From Arthrobacter sp. PM3 (GTDB lineage Bacteria > Actinomycetota > Actinomycetes > Actinomycetales > Micrococcaceae): DNA of 64,000 nt. Both the position numbers and the translations under genes were made by a program. Positions 48,510 through 57,334 of the stretch are shown here, in pieces. The notes under the pieces are model-generated. The model made no database searches. It saw only the letters and a program-made list of their open reading frames with translations, and was not told where the DNA came from. The stretch is from contig NZ_CP022314.1 of assembly GCF_003352915.1 (NCBI RefSeq), positions 3,280,930 to 3,344,929 of the forward strand, in the 5' to 3' direction. The first letter of the stretch is position 1. Every line of letters starts with the position of its first letter.

Positions 48510-49748
48510 ATGGCTCACGTCCGTGAGCCGGAACTGACTGCGACCGCCCCGGTGCCCGCCGCCGTCGCCGCGTCACCGCTTCCGCCCGCCCCGGCCTATG
48601 GCCGCCGCTCCATCGCCGAGGTCCTCACCAGCGCCGCGGCAAGCCTCGGCGTTCCGGGATTCAAGAACACCCTGCACCTTCCGGCCGCCCAAAAAGTGTG
48701 TGTGGTGCTGGCTGACGGGCTGGGCCGCAACCTCCTGAAGCAGAAGACCGCCCACACGCCGTTCCTGCGCTCAGTCCTGCAGGCTGACCAGGGCAAGGTG
48801 CCCGTGTCGTTGGACTCGGCCTTCCCGTCCACCACCGCGGCCTCGCTGGCGAGCTTCGGCACCGGACTCCCGGCGGGCCAGCACGGCCTGGTGGGCTACG
48901 ACGTCCTCGACCCGGACCAGGACAGGGTTGTGAACATGCTCGGCAACTGGGACGCCGACGTCGACCCGCACGAATGGCAGCCGTTCCCCACCGTCTTTGA
49001 ACGGGCCGCCGGGCATGTTGACGTGACGACGGTCAGCCTCCCGCAGTTCAGCAACTCGTCGATGACCCAGGCGGCGCTGCGCGGCGGCCGGTTCAGCACC
49101 GGAACGACCTCGCACGCCCGGACCGGGGCGGCCGCCGGGGCCATGGCCGGTGCCGGGGCCGCACTGATGTACTTCTACGTCAATGCACTCGACAAGGCCG
49201 GCCACCGGCACGGCTGCCAGTCACCGCAATGGGAGCACCAGCTCGAGGAACTCGACGCCACAGTGCGGCGGCTCAACGCGGCGCTCCCGCCCGGCACCAC
49301 GGTGCTGCTGACGGCGGACCATGGCATGGTGGATGTGCCCGAATCCCAGCGGATCGACTACTCCGCGGAGCCGGCCCTGCTCGCAGGGGTGCGGCACACG
49401 GCCGGCGAACCGCGGATGGTCCACCTGTACCTTGAGGACGGAACGGACGACGCCGCCCGGAGCCGGCTGCTGGAAAACTGGCGGTCGCGCTTTGGCGAGA
49501 GGATCTGGGCCTTCACCCGTCAGGAGGCGATCGCCGGCGGCCTGTTCGGTGACGTGCGCGCCGAAGTCGCCCCGCGGATCGGCGACGTCATGATTGCGGC
49601 CCGGGACTCCCTGGCGCTCTACGACATGCGGCGGGTCCGGCCGACGGCCCTGGAGGTTGTGGGCCAGCACGGATCGCTGACGAAGGCGGAGCGCGAAGTG
49701 CCGCTGCTGTGCTTCACCGCCGACGGCAGTAAAGCGCCGCGCCGCTAG
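48510..49748 (+). CDS. Alkaline-phosphatase-superfamily (nucleotide pyrophosphatase/phosphodiesterase-like) enzyme
   Basis: A 412-aa protein of the type I phosphodiesterase/nucleotide pyrophosphatase group. VLADGLGRN (~residues 68-76) carries the first metal Asp, SAFPSTTAASLASFGTG (~107-123) the nucleophilic Thr, DKAGHRHG and TADHGMVDVP the remaining metal Asp/His ligands. No signal peptide is evident, so it is cytosolic. Its ATG follows the DUF5998 stop by one base, so they are coupled. The physiological substrate is unknown. Confidence 0.87.
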   Translation: MAHVREPELTATAPVPAAVAASPLPPAPAYGRRSIAEVLTSAAASLGVPGFKNTLHLPAAQKVCVVLADGLGRNLLKQKTAHTPFLRSVLQADQGKVPVSLDSAFPSTTAASLASFGTGLPAGQHGLVGYDVLDPDQDRVVNMLGNWDADVDPHEWQPFPTVFERAAGHVDVTTVSLPQFSNSSMTQAALRGGRFSTGTTSHARTGAAAGAMAGAGAALMYFYVNALDKAGHRHGCQSPQWEHQLEELDATVRRLNAALPPGTTVLLTADHGMVDVPESQRIDYSAEPALLAGVRHTAGEPRMVHLYLEDGTDDAARSRLLENWRSRFGERIWAFTRQEAIAGGLFGDVRAEVAPRIGDVMIAARDSLALYDMRRVRPTALEVVGQHGSLTKAEREVPLLCFTADGSKAPRR

Positions 49749-49771
49749 GGCCGCCGCCGGGCGGTCGCCGG

Positions 49772-51235
49772 TTATTGGTCGTTTCGGGTACCGAAGACGA
49801 TTTCGTCCCAGCTGGGCACGCTTGATCTTTTCGGCTTGGCCGGTTGGCGTTCCGGCTGGTCCGTGCCGCCGTCGTTCCGGGCAGCGCCCTGGGCCTCGCG
49901 CTGCTGCCGGCGGGAGCTTCCGCCGCCGATCAGTTCGTCCAGGCCCGGGCTGGCGGTCGGGTTCTTGACGACCGGGCGCAGCTGTGAAGCCGCGATGGTG
50001 ACTTCCCGGGTCTCCGTGCTGACGCCGTCATGCAGTTTCAGGACGTCGTCCTCCTCCGGCAGTCGCGGCGCCAGGGTCAGGCGGGACAGCATGGAGGGCC
50101 GGCCGTCGCGGCGGCGCGTGAATGGATCAGTTTCCGATGCGGCCGCATCCGAGGCCGTGGCGGCAGGCTGGGCGGTCCCGGTGTAGTCCGCTTCGGCGTC
50201 GTTTGCCTCTGCGCCCAGAGTGACGGTCTCCGCATCGGCTCCCGCCGGAACCTCGTGCGCCGCCGGCGCGTCATGGGATTCGGCGTGGTCAGGATCCTCG
50301 GCGTCGTCGTCCGAACCTTCGGCCAGGTCGGCGGCCCTGGGGTGGGCGGCCGGAATGCCCGAGGCCATGAGCATGGCGAGGGCATCGTCCGCGTCCTCAT
50401 CCACCCCGATCCGGTGTCCCCGCCGGGAGCGGAGCATGTCCAGCAGCCCGTCAGCGTCCTGCTCCTGGTGGATCCGGTCCTGCTGCAGCAACATCTGGTG
50501 GATGATGCTGTGCTGGCCGGTGGCCGTGCGGGCCGCGGCTTCGGCGTCGGTTTCAAAATCAAAGGGCCGGTCGGAGACGGCGGTCAGCCGGCGCGTGGGC
50601 ACGGGGCCCTCGAGCGGCTCAAGCTCGCTCAGCTGCTGGGCCCACCGGTTGGCATTGTGGAGGGACTTCCGGGCGGGGTGGAAGGTCCACATCGCCGGCG
50701 GCTCCTCGCCGATCCCGGTCGGTCCGCCAGGTTTGGGCTCGAAGCGGGCCACCACGTTCCAACTCCCGTCGGGACGCCGCCAGGAGTCCCATTCCAGCGT
50801 TGAGGGTTCCACGCCGTGGGCCCGGAGGCGGTGCTCAACCATGTCGCTGAGGGACGCCGGATTGTCGCCGAAGACGGACCGGTAGATGTCGTGGCCAGGG
50901 GCGGGGGCGGCGACTTCGACCTTGCGTGCCTGCTCGGCAATGTATTCGCGTTCGGCGAGAACGGGTCCTTCATAGCGCTGGACCTTCTCCAGCGGGATAC
51001 CGGAAAGTTCCGCCACTTCCGCGGCGGTGGCTCCGTTGCGGATCCTGGTCTGGATGTCGCGCGGGGACATGGCAATGGGGGACGCGGCCGCGCTGGACGC
51101 GGCCTTCGCCGCCGTCCGGCTGGCTGCCACCCGCAGTGCTTCATCGATCGGCAGCTGGAACATCTCGCCGCCGGTGCCACTCAACAGGAGATGTGCTCCG
51201 TCGTCGTGGACGCCTACAAGCCGTAGATCCTGCAT
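49772..51235 (-). CDS. sepH: Septation protein SepH
   Basis: A 487-aa actinobacterial cell-division protein. MQDLRLVGVHDDGAHLLLSG begins the DUF3071 domain; a helix-turn-helix (SPRDIQTRIRNGATAAEVAE, ~58-77) follows, and the rest is acidic, low-complexity and ends in a short conserved KRSSVPSWDEIVFG motif. In Streptomyces and mycobacteria SepH binds FtsZ and promotes its assembly. GGAGG lies 7 bases before ATG 51235; the 67 codons upstream are non-homologous. It is divergent from the DUF4193 gene, as in other Actinobacteria. Confidence 0.92.
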   Translation of the reverse strand: MQDLRLVGVHDDGAHLLLSGTGGEMFQLPIDEALRVAASRTAAKAASSAAASPIAMSPRDIQTRIRNGATAAEVAELSGIPLEKVQRYEGPVLAEREYIAEQARKVEVAAPAPGHDIYRSVFGDNPASLSDMVEHRLRAHGVEPSTLEWDSWRRPDGSWNVVARFEPKPGGPTGIGEEPPAMWTFHPARKSLHNANRWAQQLSELEPLEGPVPTRRLTAVSDRPFDFETDAEAAARTATGQHSIIHQMLLQQDRIHQEQDADGLLDMLRSRRGHRIGVDEDADDALAMLMASGIPAAHPRAADLAEGSDDDAEDPDHAESHDAPAAHEVPAGADAETVTLGAEANDAEADYTGTAQPAATASDAAASETDPFTRRRDGRPSMLSRLTLAPRLPEEDDVLKLHDGVSTETREVTIAASQLRPVVKNPTASPGLDELIGGGSSRRQQREAQGAARNDGGTDQPERQPAKPKRSSVPSWDEIVFGTRNDQ

Positions 51236-51556
51236 ACAAATCCTCCACCCTGGCATTACTAACAATCGAAACTCTGCCACCAGCGGGACGGATTTCGGGT
51301 TAGGACGTCTGGCGCGCCGTGATATTCCGCGACTTTCCGCCGGTTTTGCCTGGGCCGGGGAAGATGCCGGGAGGATCGGACCGGCGGGCTCTGGCGTTCG
51401 GCAGCCGCTTAAGCAAAAATGGCCGACACCGGGCACAAAAACCGCATGTCCGGCGTTGACATCGGTGAACCGCTCCGGAGCCCAGGGTTACCGCCCGGCA
51501 GGGCCATCCGGCAACGGCGAACCAATCGAGCGAATGCGGAGTGTGAGCAACAAATA
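51236..51556. other. Divergent intergenic region sepH / DUF4193 gene
   Basis: 321 bp. A TTGACA (51456-51461) points toward the DUF4193 gene but lacks a convincing -10. The sepH side has GGTGGAGGAT as ribosome-binding site. No other structure was seen. Confidence 0.45.
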
Positions 51557-51856
51557 ATGGCGACTGATTACGACGCGCCGCGCAAGACTGAAGAGGACCT
51601 CAGCGAGGATTCCATCGAGGCCCTGAAGACGCGGCGTACGGAGAAGCCTTCCGCTGTGGTGGATGAAGACGAATCCGACCTCGCCGAAGGCTACGAACTT
51701 CCCGGCGCTGATTTGTCCGGGGAGGAACTGCTGGTGCGTGTCCTGCCCGCCCAGGCGGACGAATTCACCTGTGCTTCGTGCTTCCTGGTCCGCCACCGCT
51801 CGCAGATTGCCCGCGAAAAGGACGGCCTCAAATACTGCAAGGAGTGCGAAGGGTAG
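51557..51856 (+). CDS. DUF4193-family zinc-binding protein
   Basis: A 99-aa acidic protein with an N-terminal ATDYDAPRK motif, a disordered acidic middle and a C-terminal ribbon formed by FTCASCFLV and LKYCKECEG (two Cys-x2-Cys pairs ~24 residues apart). This is a highly conserved actinobacterial protein of unknown function, always near sepH. It is convergent with the DUF3093 gene, 9 bp away. Confidence 0.9.
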   Translation: MATDYDAPRKTEEDLSEDSIEALKTRRTEKPSAVVDEDESDLAEGYELPGADLSGEELLVRVLPAQADEFTCASCFLVRHRSQIAREKDGLKYCKECEG

Positions 51857-51865
51857 GCAGCTGCG

Positions 51866-52351
51866 TCAGGAACTGAGCGCGGCGATCAACTGCTCCGGAT
51901 GGCGGGTGGACGTCAGCCAGTAGGGGGTGCGGTCCGAGGGGTCATCAATCTCGATGCGGACCACCGGATCCACCCAGCCGCGGATGCACAAATAGGCCAG
52001 ACCGTTCAGGCGGGTACCTCGTTCCGCCGTCGCTTCCTTGCCCCGGAACGCTGTCACCTTGCCCAGGTACCCCCGTTCGATCGTGGCCCTGCCGACCTGC
52101 AGTGTCGCCGTCGTGACGGTGATGGACGGGGTGGACACCACCAGCAGGACCGAGATGATCACGAACAGCACGATCGCGGCGGTGATGCCGGCCCAGATGC
52201 TGATGGGTGCCAGCATGAGGATTCCCGCGCTTGAGAGCCCTGCAGACACCAGCCAGATCCAGGGGTTCGGCCAGAGCTTCTCGGCGTAAAGAACAGTAGG
52301 GCCGCTCGGGGCGCTCTTGGGGGCAGGCGCAGCTGCGCTGGAATCGGGCAT
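51866..52351 (-). CDS. DUF3093-family membrane protein
   Basis: A 161-aa protein with two membrane helices (~30-70, WIWLVSAGLSSAGILMLAPI and the following hydrophobic stretch) and a C-terminal PH-like domain. The signature ATAERGTRLNGLAYLCIRGW and DPSDRTPYWLTSTRHPE are typical of DUF3093. The function is unknown. In related genomes it lies directly beside dut; here two extra genes intervene. Confidence 0.88.
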   Translation of the reverse strand: MPDSSAAAPAPKSAPSGPTVLYAEKLWPNPWIWLVSAGLSSAGILMLAPISIWAGITAAIVLFVIISVLLVVSTPSITVTTATLQVGRATIERGYLGKVTAFRGKEATAERGTRLNGLAYLCIRGWVDPVVRIEIDDPSDRTPYWLTSTRHPEQLIAALSS

Positions 52352-52452
52352 GAGCCAAGCTTTCCACTTTTCGCGGGCTATTTCATCTTGGCGGCAACCG
52401 GGGCGAGAATGGCCTCGTGCGGACCCTTCGACCCCGTGGCGACGGCGCCACG

Positions 52453-53706
52453 ATGAACACCGCCGCGCGGAAGATCCAGCGCATCTACCTGACGCTGACG
52501 CTGGGCAATACGCTGGCGGCCTCATTCATCTGGGGCATCAACACGCTCTTCCTGCTCGACGCCGGCCTGAACAACCTGGAGGCCTTTGCCGCCAACGCCT
52601 TCTTCACGGCCGGTATGGTGCTCTTCGAGGTGCCGACCGGGGTGGTGGCCGACGGCTGGGGGCGCCGCGTATCGTTCCTGCTGGGCACTGTGACACTGGC
52701 CGGAGCAACCTACCTGTACTACCTGCTCTGGCAGCTTTCCGCCCCGTTCTGGGCCTGGGCTGTCGTGTCCGTTCTGCTCGGCCTGGGCTACACGTTCTTT
52801 TCGGGTGCCGTGGAAGCCTGGCTCGTCGACGCACTGACGTTCTCCGGGTACGACGGCGGGCTGGAGGCGGTGCTCGGGCGCGGTCTGATGGTGTCCGGCG
52901 TCGCGATGCTCGCCGGGTCGGTGGCCGGCGGCGTGATCGCGCAGGCCACCAACCTTGGCGTGCCGTTCCTGCTGCGGGTGGGCGTGCTTTTGGCGATGTT
53001 CGCCGTGGCCTTCTGGCTCATGCACGACGTCGGGTTCACCCCCCAGCGCTCGCCCCATGCCCTCCGGGCCGTCCGTGCGGTGCTGTCCGCCTCGATTGAG
53101 AACGGATTGAAGAACCCGCCGGTGCGCTATGTGATGCTGGCCGCGCCCTTCACGGCCGGCGTCGGGATTTACGTCTTCTACGCGTTGCAGCCGTACCTGC
53201 TCGAACTCTTCGGCGACCCTCATGCCTACTCCGTGGCGGGTCTCGCGGCGGCCATCGTCGCCGGAACGCAGGTGGTTGGCGGCTGGCTGGCACCCCATGT
53301 CCGGAGCCTCGTCCGCAAACGCACCACCGTGCTGATCGCCAGCAGCCTGGTGAGCGCAGCCGTCCTGGTCCTGCTGGGGTTCACCCGGATCTTCTGGGTG
53401 GCGCTGCTGCTGCTGGCGTTCTGGGCCCTCGTGACCTCAGCGGCCACCCCGGTGCGCCAGGCCTACGTGAACGACATGATCGCCTCGAAGCAGCGGGCCA
53501 CGGTGCTCAGCTTCGACTCGCTCATGGCCTCGAGCGGCGGCGTGGTGGTGCAGCCGCTGCTCGGCCGGGCAGCGGACATATACGGATACCCCGCGTCGCT
53601 GGCGATCGGCGGCGTGACCGGGCTGATTTCGGTGCCGTTCCTGCTGGCCAGCCGCCGGCAGCGGGCGCGGGCCGACCAAGCCGGCGCTCCGGCTGGCAAT
53701 AGCTGA
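52453..53706 (+). CDS. MFS transporter (accessory insertion)
   Basis: A 417-aa, 12-TM facilitator. Motif A reads VPTGVVADGWGRRVSFLLG (~56-74), and the central loop is short. ATG 52453 fits the family; a GTG 12 codons upstream adds a basic stretch. The gene is divergent from DUF3093 (101 bp) and converges with the Rph/PEP-synthase-like gene (32 bp). A drug or metabolite exporter is possible given that neighbour, but the substrate is unknown. Confidence 0.83.
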   Translation: MNTAARKIQRIYLTLTLGNTLAASFIWGINTLFLLDAGLNNLEAFAANAFFTAGMVLFEVPTGVVADGWGRRVSFLLGTVTLAGATYLYYLLWQLSAPFWAWAVVSVLLGLGYTFFSGAVEAWLVDALTFSGYDGGLEAVLGRGLMVSGVAMLAGSVAGGVIAQATNLGVPFLLRVGVLLAMFAVAFWLMHDVGFTPQRSPHALRAVRAVLSASIENGLKNPPVRYVMLAAPFTAGVGIYVFYALQPYLLELFGDPHAYSVAGLAAAIVAGTQVVGGWLAPHVRSLVRKRTTVLIASSLVSAAVLVLLGFTRIFWVALLLLAFWALVTSAATPVRQAYVNDMIASKQRATVLSFDSLMASSGGVVVQPLLGRAADIYGYPASLAIGGVTGLISVPFLLASRRQRARADQAGAPAGNS

Positions 53707-53738
53707 CAACGGCTGGCAACGGCTGGGAACGTCCGCTC

Positions 53739-56459
53739 TCAGTCCGGCTCGATCGTGCCCGGCTCAATGGTGCCCGGCTCAATGGTGACAGTGCCGGCGT
53801 CGCCGTCGACCGTGATCCGCTGCCCGCTGCTTAGCCGCTGGGTGGCCACCCCGGTGCCGAGTACGGCCGGGATGCCGTATTCCCGGGCCACAATGGAGCT
53901 GTGGCTCAACGGCCCGCCGACGTCGGTGACCACGGCCGAGGCCATCGCGAACAGGGAGGTCCAGGCAGGGGTGGTGATCCGGGCAACCAGCGCGTCTCCC
54001 GGCTCCATCCGGGCGAAATCCGCCGGGCCGCCCAGGACGCGGGCGGGGGCACTGACCCGGCCCGAGCTGGCGCCGATGCCCTTGATGACGTTCCCGGCCT
54101 GGTCCTGCGGGCCGGCCGGCATCATGGACCCGAAGGCCCGTTCCATCCACCGGCTCTCCGGAAGCATCTGCGGGGCGGCTGCCCTTCTCTGGCCCCGCCA
54201 CAGCATTTTGCGCTCTTCGACGGCGCCGGCCAGGGCGGGCCGGCCGGCGCCGGTAATGGCCACGCCCGCCGGTCCCGCGACATTCCCGGCCGTGCGGTTG
54301 CCGGCCGCTTGCCCTGCTCCGGGCGCGGCGAGGCCGAACCCGACGGCGCTTCGCAGTTCCTCGTGACGGACCCAGAACACGTCGGCCGGTTCCGCGATGA
54401 CCGCAGAGGCAACCAGCCGCTGCCCCAATTCGAACAGCACCCGCCGCAGCAGGGGCCAGGCCAGGCCGACGTCGGCCAGGGCATCTTCGCGGACCGGGGC
54501 GGCGTGCTGGGCCCACCGGAGCAACCGGTTGAACGCGGCCCCGCGCTTGGGTGCGAGCCTGGCGAGCACGCGGCCGGTTTCATCGTCCCGGCGGGCGGCC
54601 GCGAGCCGCTGGCGCTCGTGCGGGTCGTTGCCTTGTCCGCGCAGGTAAAACTTCACCGTCTCCAGCAGGGGCGAGGGATCGTCGGCCGGGACCGGGCTGA
54701 GGAAGTCCAGATTGTAGACGGCGTGGCCGAACCGGCCCAGGTGCTCCTGGAAACGGTCATGCCACTGCTGCCAGAGGGCCGGGTCCGCGCCGGAGGGCGG
54801 GAGCCCGGTCCGCTGCGAGTGGACGAGTTCCGGTGTTGGTGTGTCCAGGAGGACCCGGGCAAGCGCGGGAACGCCCCGCGCCCAGGCAGCGAGATCGTAC
54901 AGCGACTTCTCCGCGCGGATGGGTTCGCTGTCAAAGCCGAGGAGGAATGTCTGGGCCGCCGGATCGCCGTCGCGCCGGACCAGCTTGTCGTAGTACGTCC
55001 GGAAGCAGATTTCGGACGTCGCGGCGACCGGAATGATCGACTGCACGGCCGTGTAGTACACGGTCCCCGCGTCCAGCAGTGCCTGCACGCCGTCGAGCAG
55101 TTCTGCCCCGGAGAGTTCCGCGACGGGCCGTGCCGACCACTCCCTGATTACCTGCTCGTAGCGCGGGTGCGAATATTCCCGCCAGCCGGCCACGCCCATG
55201 TGAGCCTGGCCGCGGACCAGCGCGCGCATCGCGGCCAGCGACTTGCCCGTCACCCGCCACAGGGCGGAATTCCTGTAGTAGTAATACGCGTAGCCGTTGA
55301 TGGTGGGCAGCCCCACGTCGTCTTCGCGCAGCACGTCCTTGCCGATTGCCCCGGCCATCAACGCCCGCAGCGAGCGGGACACGGAACCGTCAATGAGGTC
55401 GGCGAACAGCGGCGAGAGCGGGTCCGGCATTTGTTCGACAATGCTCGCCCGGAAGTAGAGTCCCTTGGGGCGGGGCACCGGCCAGGCGTCCGGGGTGTCC
55501 GCGGTCGGCTCGGGCAGTGCGGTGACAGGACGCGACTGCAGGATGAAGAACTCGCCGCCGGCCCGCGCCCACTCGATGTCCTGCGGCGCTGCGAAGAAGC
55601 CCTCGATCCGTGACCCGAGGCCAGCCAGTAAGGACGCGGCGGAGTCGTCCAGGACGGGCTGGCGGCGGCGCCCGGCCGACACCGGCTGCTCCCGGGTGCC
55701 GTGGTCCGCGGAGACGGTCATGACTTCCTTGTCGGCCGTCCGGCGGGACACCACGCGGCCCGTCCCCGTCTCGACCACGACGTCATCCGTGGAAACCGTC
55801 CCGCTGACCACGGACTCGCCCAGGCCCCACGCGGCACTGATCACGATCTGGTCGCGGCGACCGTTGGCCGGGTTGGCAGTAAACATGACCCCGGCTGCCT
55901 CGGCGTCGACCATTCGTTGGATCACGACGGCAAGGCGCACCGAGTCCGGGCCGATGCCTGCCCGGGCCCGGTAGGCCATGGCGCGCGCGGTCCACAGCGA
56001 CGCCCAGCAATCGGTGACGGCCGCGGCCAGGTCCGCTGCCCCGCGGACGTTGAGGTAGGTTTCCTGCTGCCCGGCGAAGCTGGCCGAGGCGAGGTCCTCG
56101 GCCGTGGCGGACGAGCGCACGGCCACGGCCGGATCCGTGCCGCCAAGCTGCCCGTAGGCGGCGGCGAGCTCGGCGGAGATCCCCGCCGGCATGGTGCCGC
56201 CGGTGAACAGGGCCCGGATCCGCTGAGAGGCGGCCTCGTAGTCCCGGGGCGCCGCCTGCGGGGACAAGGCGGCCCGCTCACGGATGCCGGCTCCGAGGTG
56301 ATTTGCCGCCACGAACTCCGCGTAGGCGGCCGTGGTCAGGACGAACCCCGGCGGAACCGGGAGTCCGGCCTGAACGAGGCCGCCCAGTCCGACGCCCTTG
56401 CCGCCGGCGATGGCGACGTCGCCTTGTCCCACATCGCCGAAGTTCCTGATGTAGGTCAT
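53739..56459 (-). CDS. Rifampin phosphotransferase / PEP-synthase-like protein
   Basis: A 906-aa protein with an N-terminal ATP-grasp PEP/pyruvate-binding domain (GGKGVGLGGLVQAGLPVPPG ~20-39, AVRSSATAEDLASASFAGQQ ~115-134, FFILQSRPVTALPEP ~302-316), a ~430-residue middle domain, and a C-terminal PEP-utilising swivelling domain with H853 in GGPLSHSSIVAREYGIPAVLG-type motif (only partly quoted here). There is no C-terminal PEP/pyruvate TIM barrel, so it is not a true PEP synthase. The order and length match rifampin phosphotransferases, though no rifamycin-associated promoter element was seen. It ends in a TIEPG repeat. ATG 56459 is preferred to an upstream start. Confidence 0.85.
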   Translation of the reverse strand: MTYIRNFGDVGQGDVAIAGGKGVGLGGLVQAGLPVPPGFVLTTAAYAEFVAANHLGAGIRERAALSPQAAPRDYEAASQRIRALFTGGTMPAGISAELAAAYGQLGGTDPAVAVRSSATAEDLASASFAGQQETYLNVRGAADLAAAVTDCWASLWTARAMAYRARAGIGPDSVRLAVVIQRMVDAEAAGVMFTANPANGRRDQIVISAAWGLGESVVSGTVSTDDVVVETGTGRVVSRRTADKEVMTVSADHGTREQPVSAGRRRQPVLDDSAASLLAGLGSRIEGFFAAPQDIEWARAGGEFFILQSRPVTALPEPTADTPDAWPVPRPKGLYFRASIVEQMPDPLSPLFADLIDGSVSRSLRALMAGAIGKDVLREDDVGLPTINGYAYYYYRNSALWRVTGKSLAAMRALVRGQAHMGVAGWREYSHPRYEQVIREWSARPVAELSGAELLDGVQALLDAGTVYYTAVQSIIPVAATSEICFRTYYDKLVRRDGDPAAQTFLLGFDSEPIRAEKSLYDLAAWARGVPALARVLLDTPTPELVHSQRTGLPPSGADPALWQQWHDRFQEHLGRFGHAVYNLDFLSPVPADDPSPLLETVKFYLRGQGNDPHERQRLAAARRDDETGRVLARLAPKRGAAFNRLLRWAQHAAPVREDALADVGLAWPLLRRVLFELGQRLVASAVIAEPADVFWVRHEELRSAVGFGLAAPGAGQAAGNRTAGNVAGPAGVAITGAGRPALAGAVEERKMLWRGQRRAAAPQMLPESRWMERAFGSMMPAGPQDQAGNVIKGIGASSGRVSAPARVLGGPADFARMEPGDALVARITTPAWTSLFAMASAVVTDVGGPLSHSSIVAREYGIPAVLGTGVATQRLSSGQRITVDGDAGTVTIEPGTIEPGTIEPD
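53745..53789 (-). repeat. 15-bp coding tandem repeat at the end of the Rph-like gene
   Basis: Three 15-bp units encode TIEPG-TIEPG-TIEPD at the extreme C-terminus, probably by slippage beyond the last folded strand. Confidence 0.8.
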
Positions 56460-56606
56460 GACCGTGCGTCCTTCCTGCCCGGCAGCCGTGCGGCCGTCAG
56501 TGAACCTGGTTCCCAACATACTGGCACCGCCTGCGGGAAGTGGCCATAGCTGCGCCGGCCCGGGCAGCTAGGACGTTGTTCGCTGCTGGCGTTAGAGTGA
56601 GGGACT

Positions 56607-57125
56607 GTGACTGAAGAAAACACCACCGTCGACGTTGCCGCACCGGCGGCCAGTGACGCTGAGTACGGAACGCCCACCCTGACGGTTCAGCTGAAAATGC
56701 TCGACGACGGGCTCGAACCGCCGTCCTACGCGCACCCGGGGGATGCCGGCGCGGACCTTCGTGCCCGCGAGGACGTCGTGCTTGCACCGGGGGAGCGCCG
56801 CCTTGTTCCGACCGGGGTTTCGATTGCGCTCCCGAACGGCTTCGTGGCGCTGATCCACCCCCGCTCCGGCCTTGCCACGAAGCACGGACTGACCGTGGTG
56901 AACGCCCCCGGCACGGTGGACGCCGGCTACCGCGGTGAAATCGCGGTGACCCTGCTGAATACGGACCGCGACGAGGCCATTGAGCTGCGCCGCGGCGATA
57001 GAATTGCACAGATGGTCATTCAGCGCGTGGAGTACGCCCGGTTCCTCCCCGTTGAGGAGCTGGACGGCTCGGTCCGCGGCGGCGGCGGCTTCGGCTCCAC
57101 CGGCGGCTTCGGCCAACCGGCCTGA
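56607..57125 (+). CDS. dut: dUTP diphosphatase
   Basis: A 172-aa trimeric dUTPase that makes dUMP and limits uracil in DNA. All five motifs are present: DAGADLRARE, PRSGLATKHGL, GTVDAGYRGEI, RGDRIAQMVIQ and the C-terminal P-loop-like RGGGGFGSTGGFG. Start GTG 56607. It begins the conserved plus-strand run dut - DUF3710 - OB-fold - DUF3159 and is divergent from the Rph-like gene with 147 bp between. Confidence 0.96.
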   Translation: MTEENTTVDVAAPAASDAEYGTPTLTVQLKMLDDGLEPPSYAHPGDAGADLRAREDVVLAPGERRLVPTGVSIALPNGFVALIHPRSGLATKHGLTVVNAPGTVDAGYRGEIAVTLLNTDRDEAIELRRGDRIAQMVIQRVEYARFLPVEELDGSVRGGGGFGSTGGFGQPA

Positions 57126-57193
57126 AGCCACGGGCCCGGCCGCTGGAATGATCCGGGAATTGGCAGTGCCGCGGAAAGCACTGCAACAACATG

Positions 57194-57236
57194 AGCGGTG
57201 CAAATTCAAGCGGTGCAAAGACGCAAGCGGTGCAAA
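57194..57236 (+). repeat. Three 11-bp direct repeats upstream of DUF3710 gene
   Basis: AGCGGTGCAAA occurs at 57194, 57209 and 57226 (spacing 15 and 17) in the dut-DUF3710 gap. It may be a regulator site or replication slippage. Confidence 0.6.
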
Positions 57237-57334
57237 AACAACTGAGCCGGCGGCTGCCGGAAAGCGGCGCGTGCGGGCAGGAACCCGGACGGCGCCTGGC
57301 GGCGGCACAGGATCACAACTAAGGAGACAACCCC

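Noticed and set aside
56460..56606. Rifamycin-associated element upstream of the Rph-like gene
   Set aside because: No clear 19-bp inverted repeat of that type was found in the 147-bp gap.
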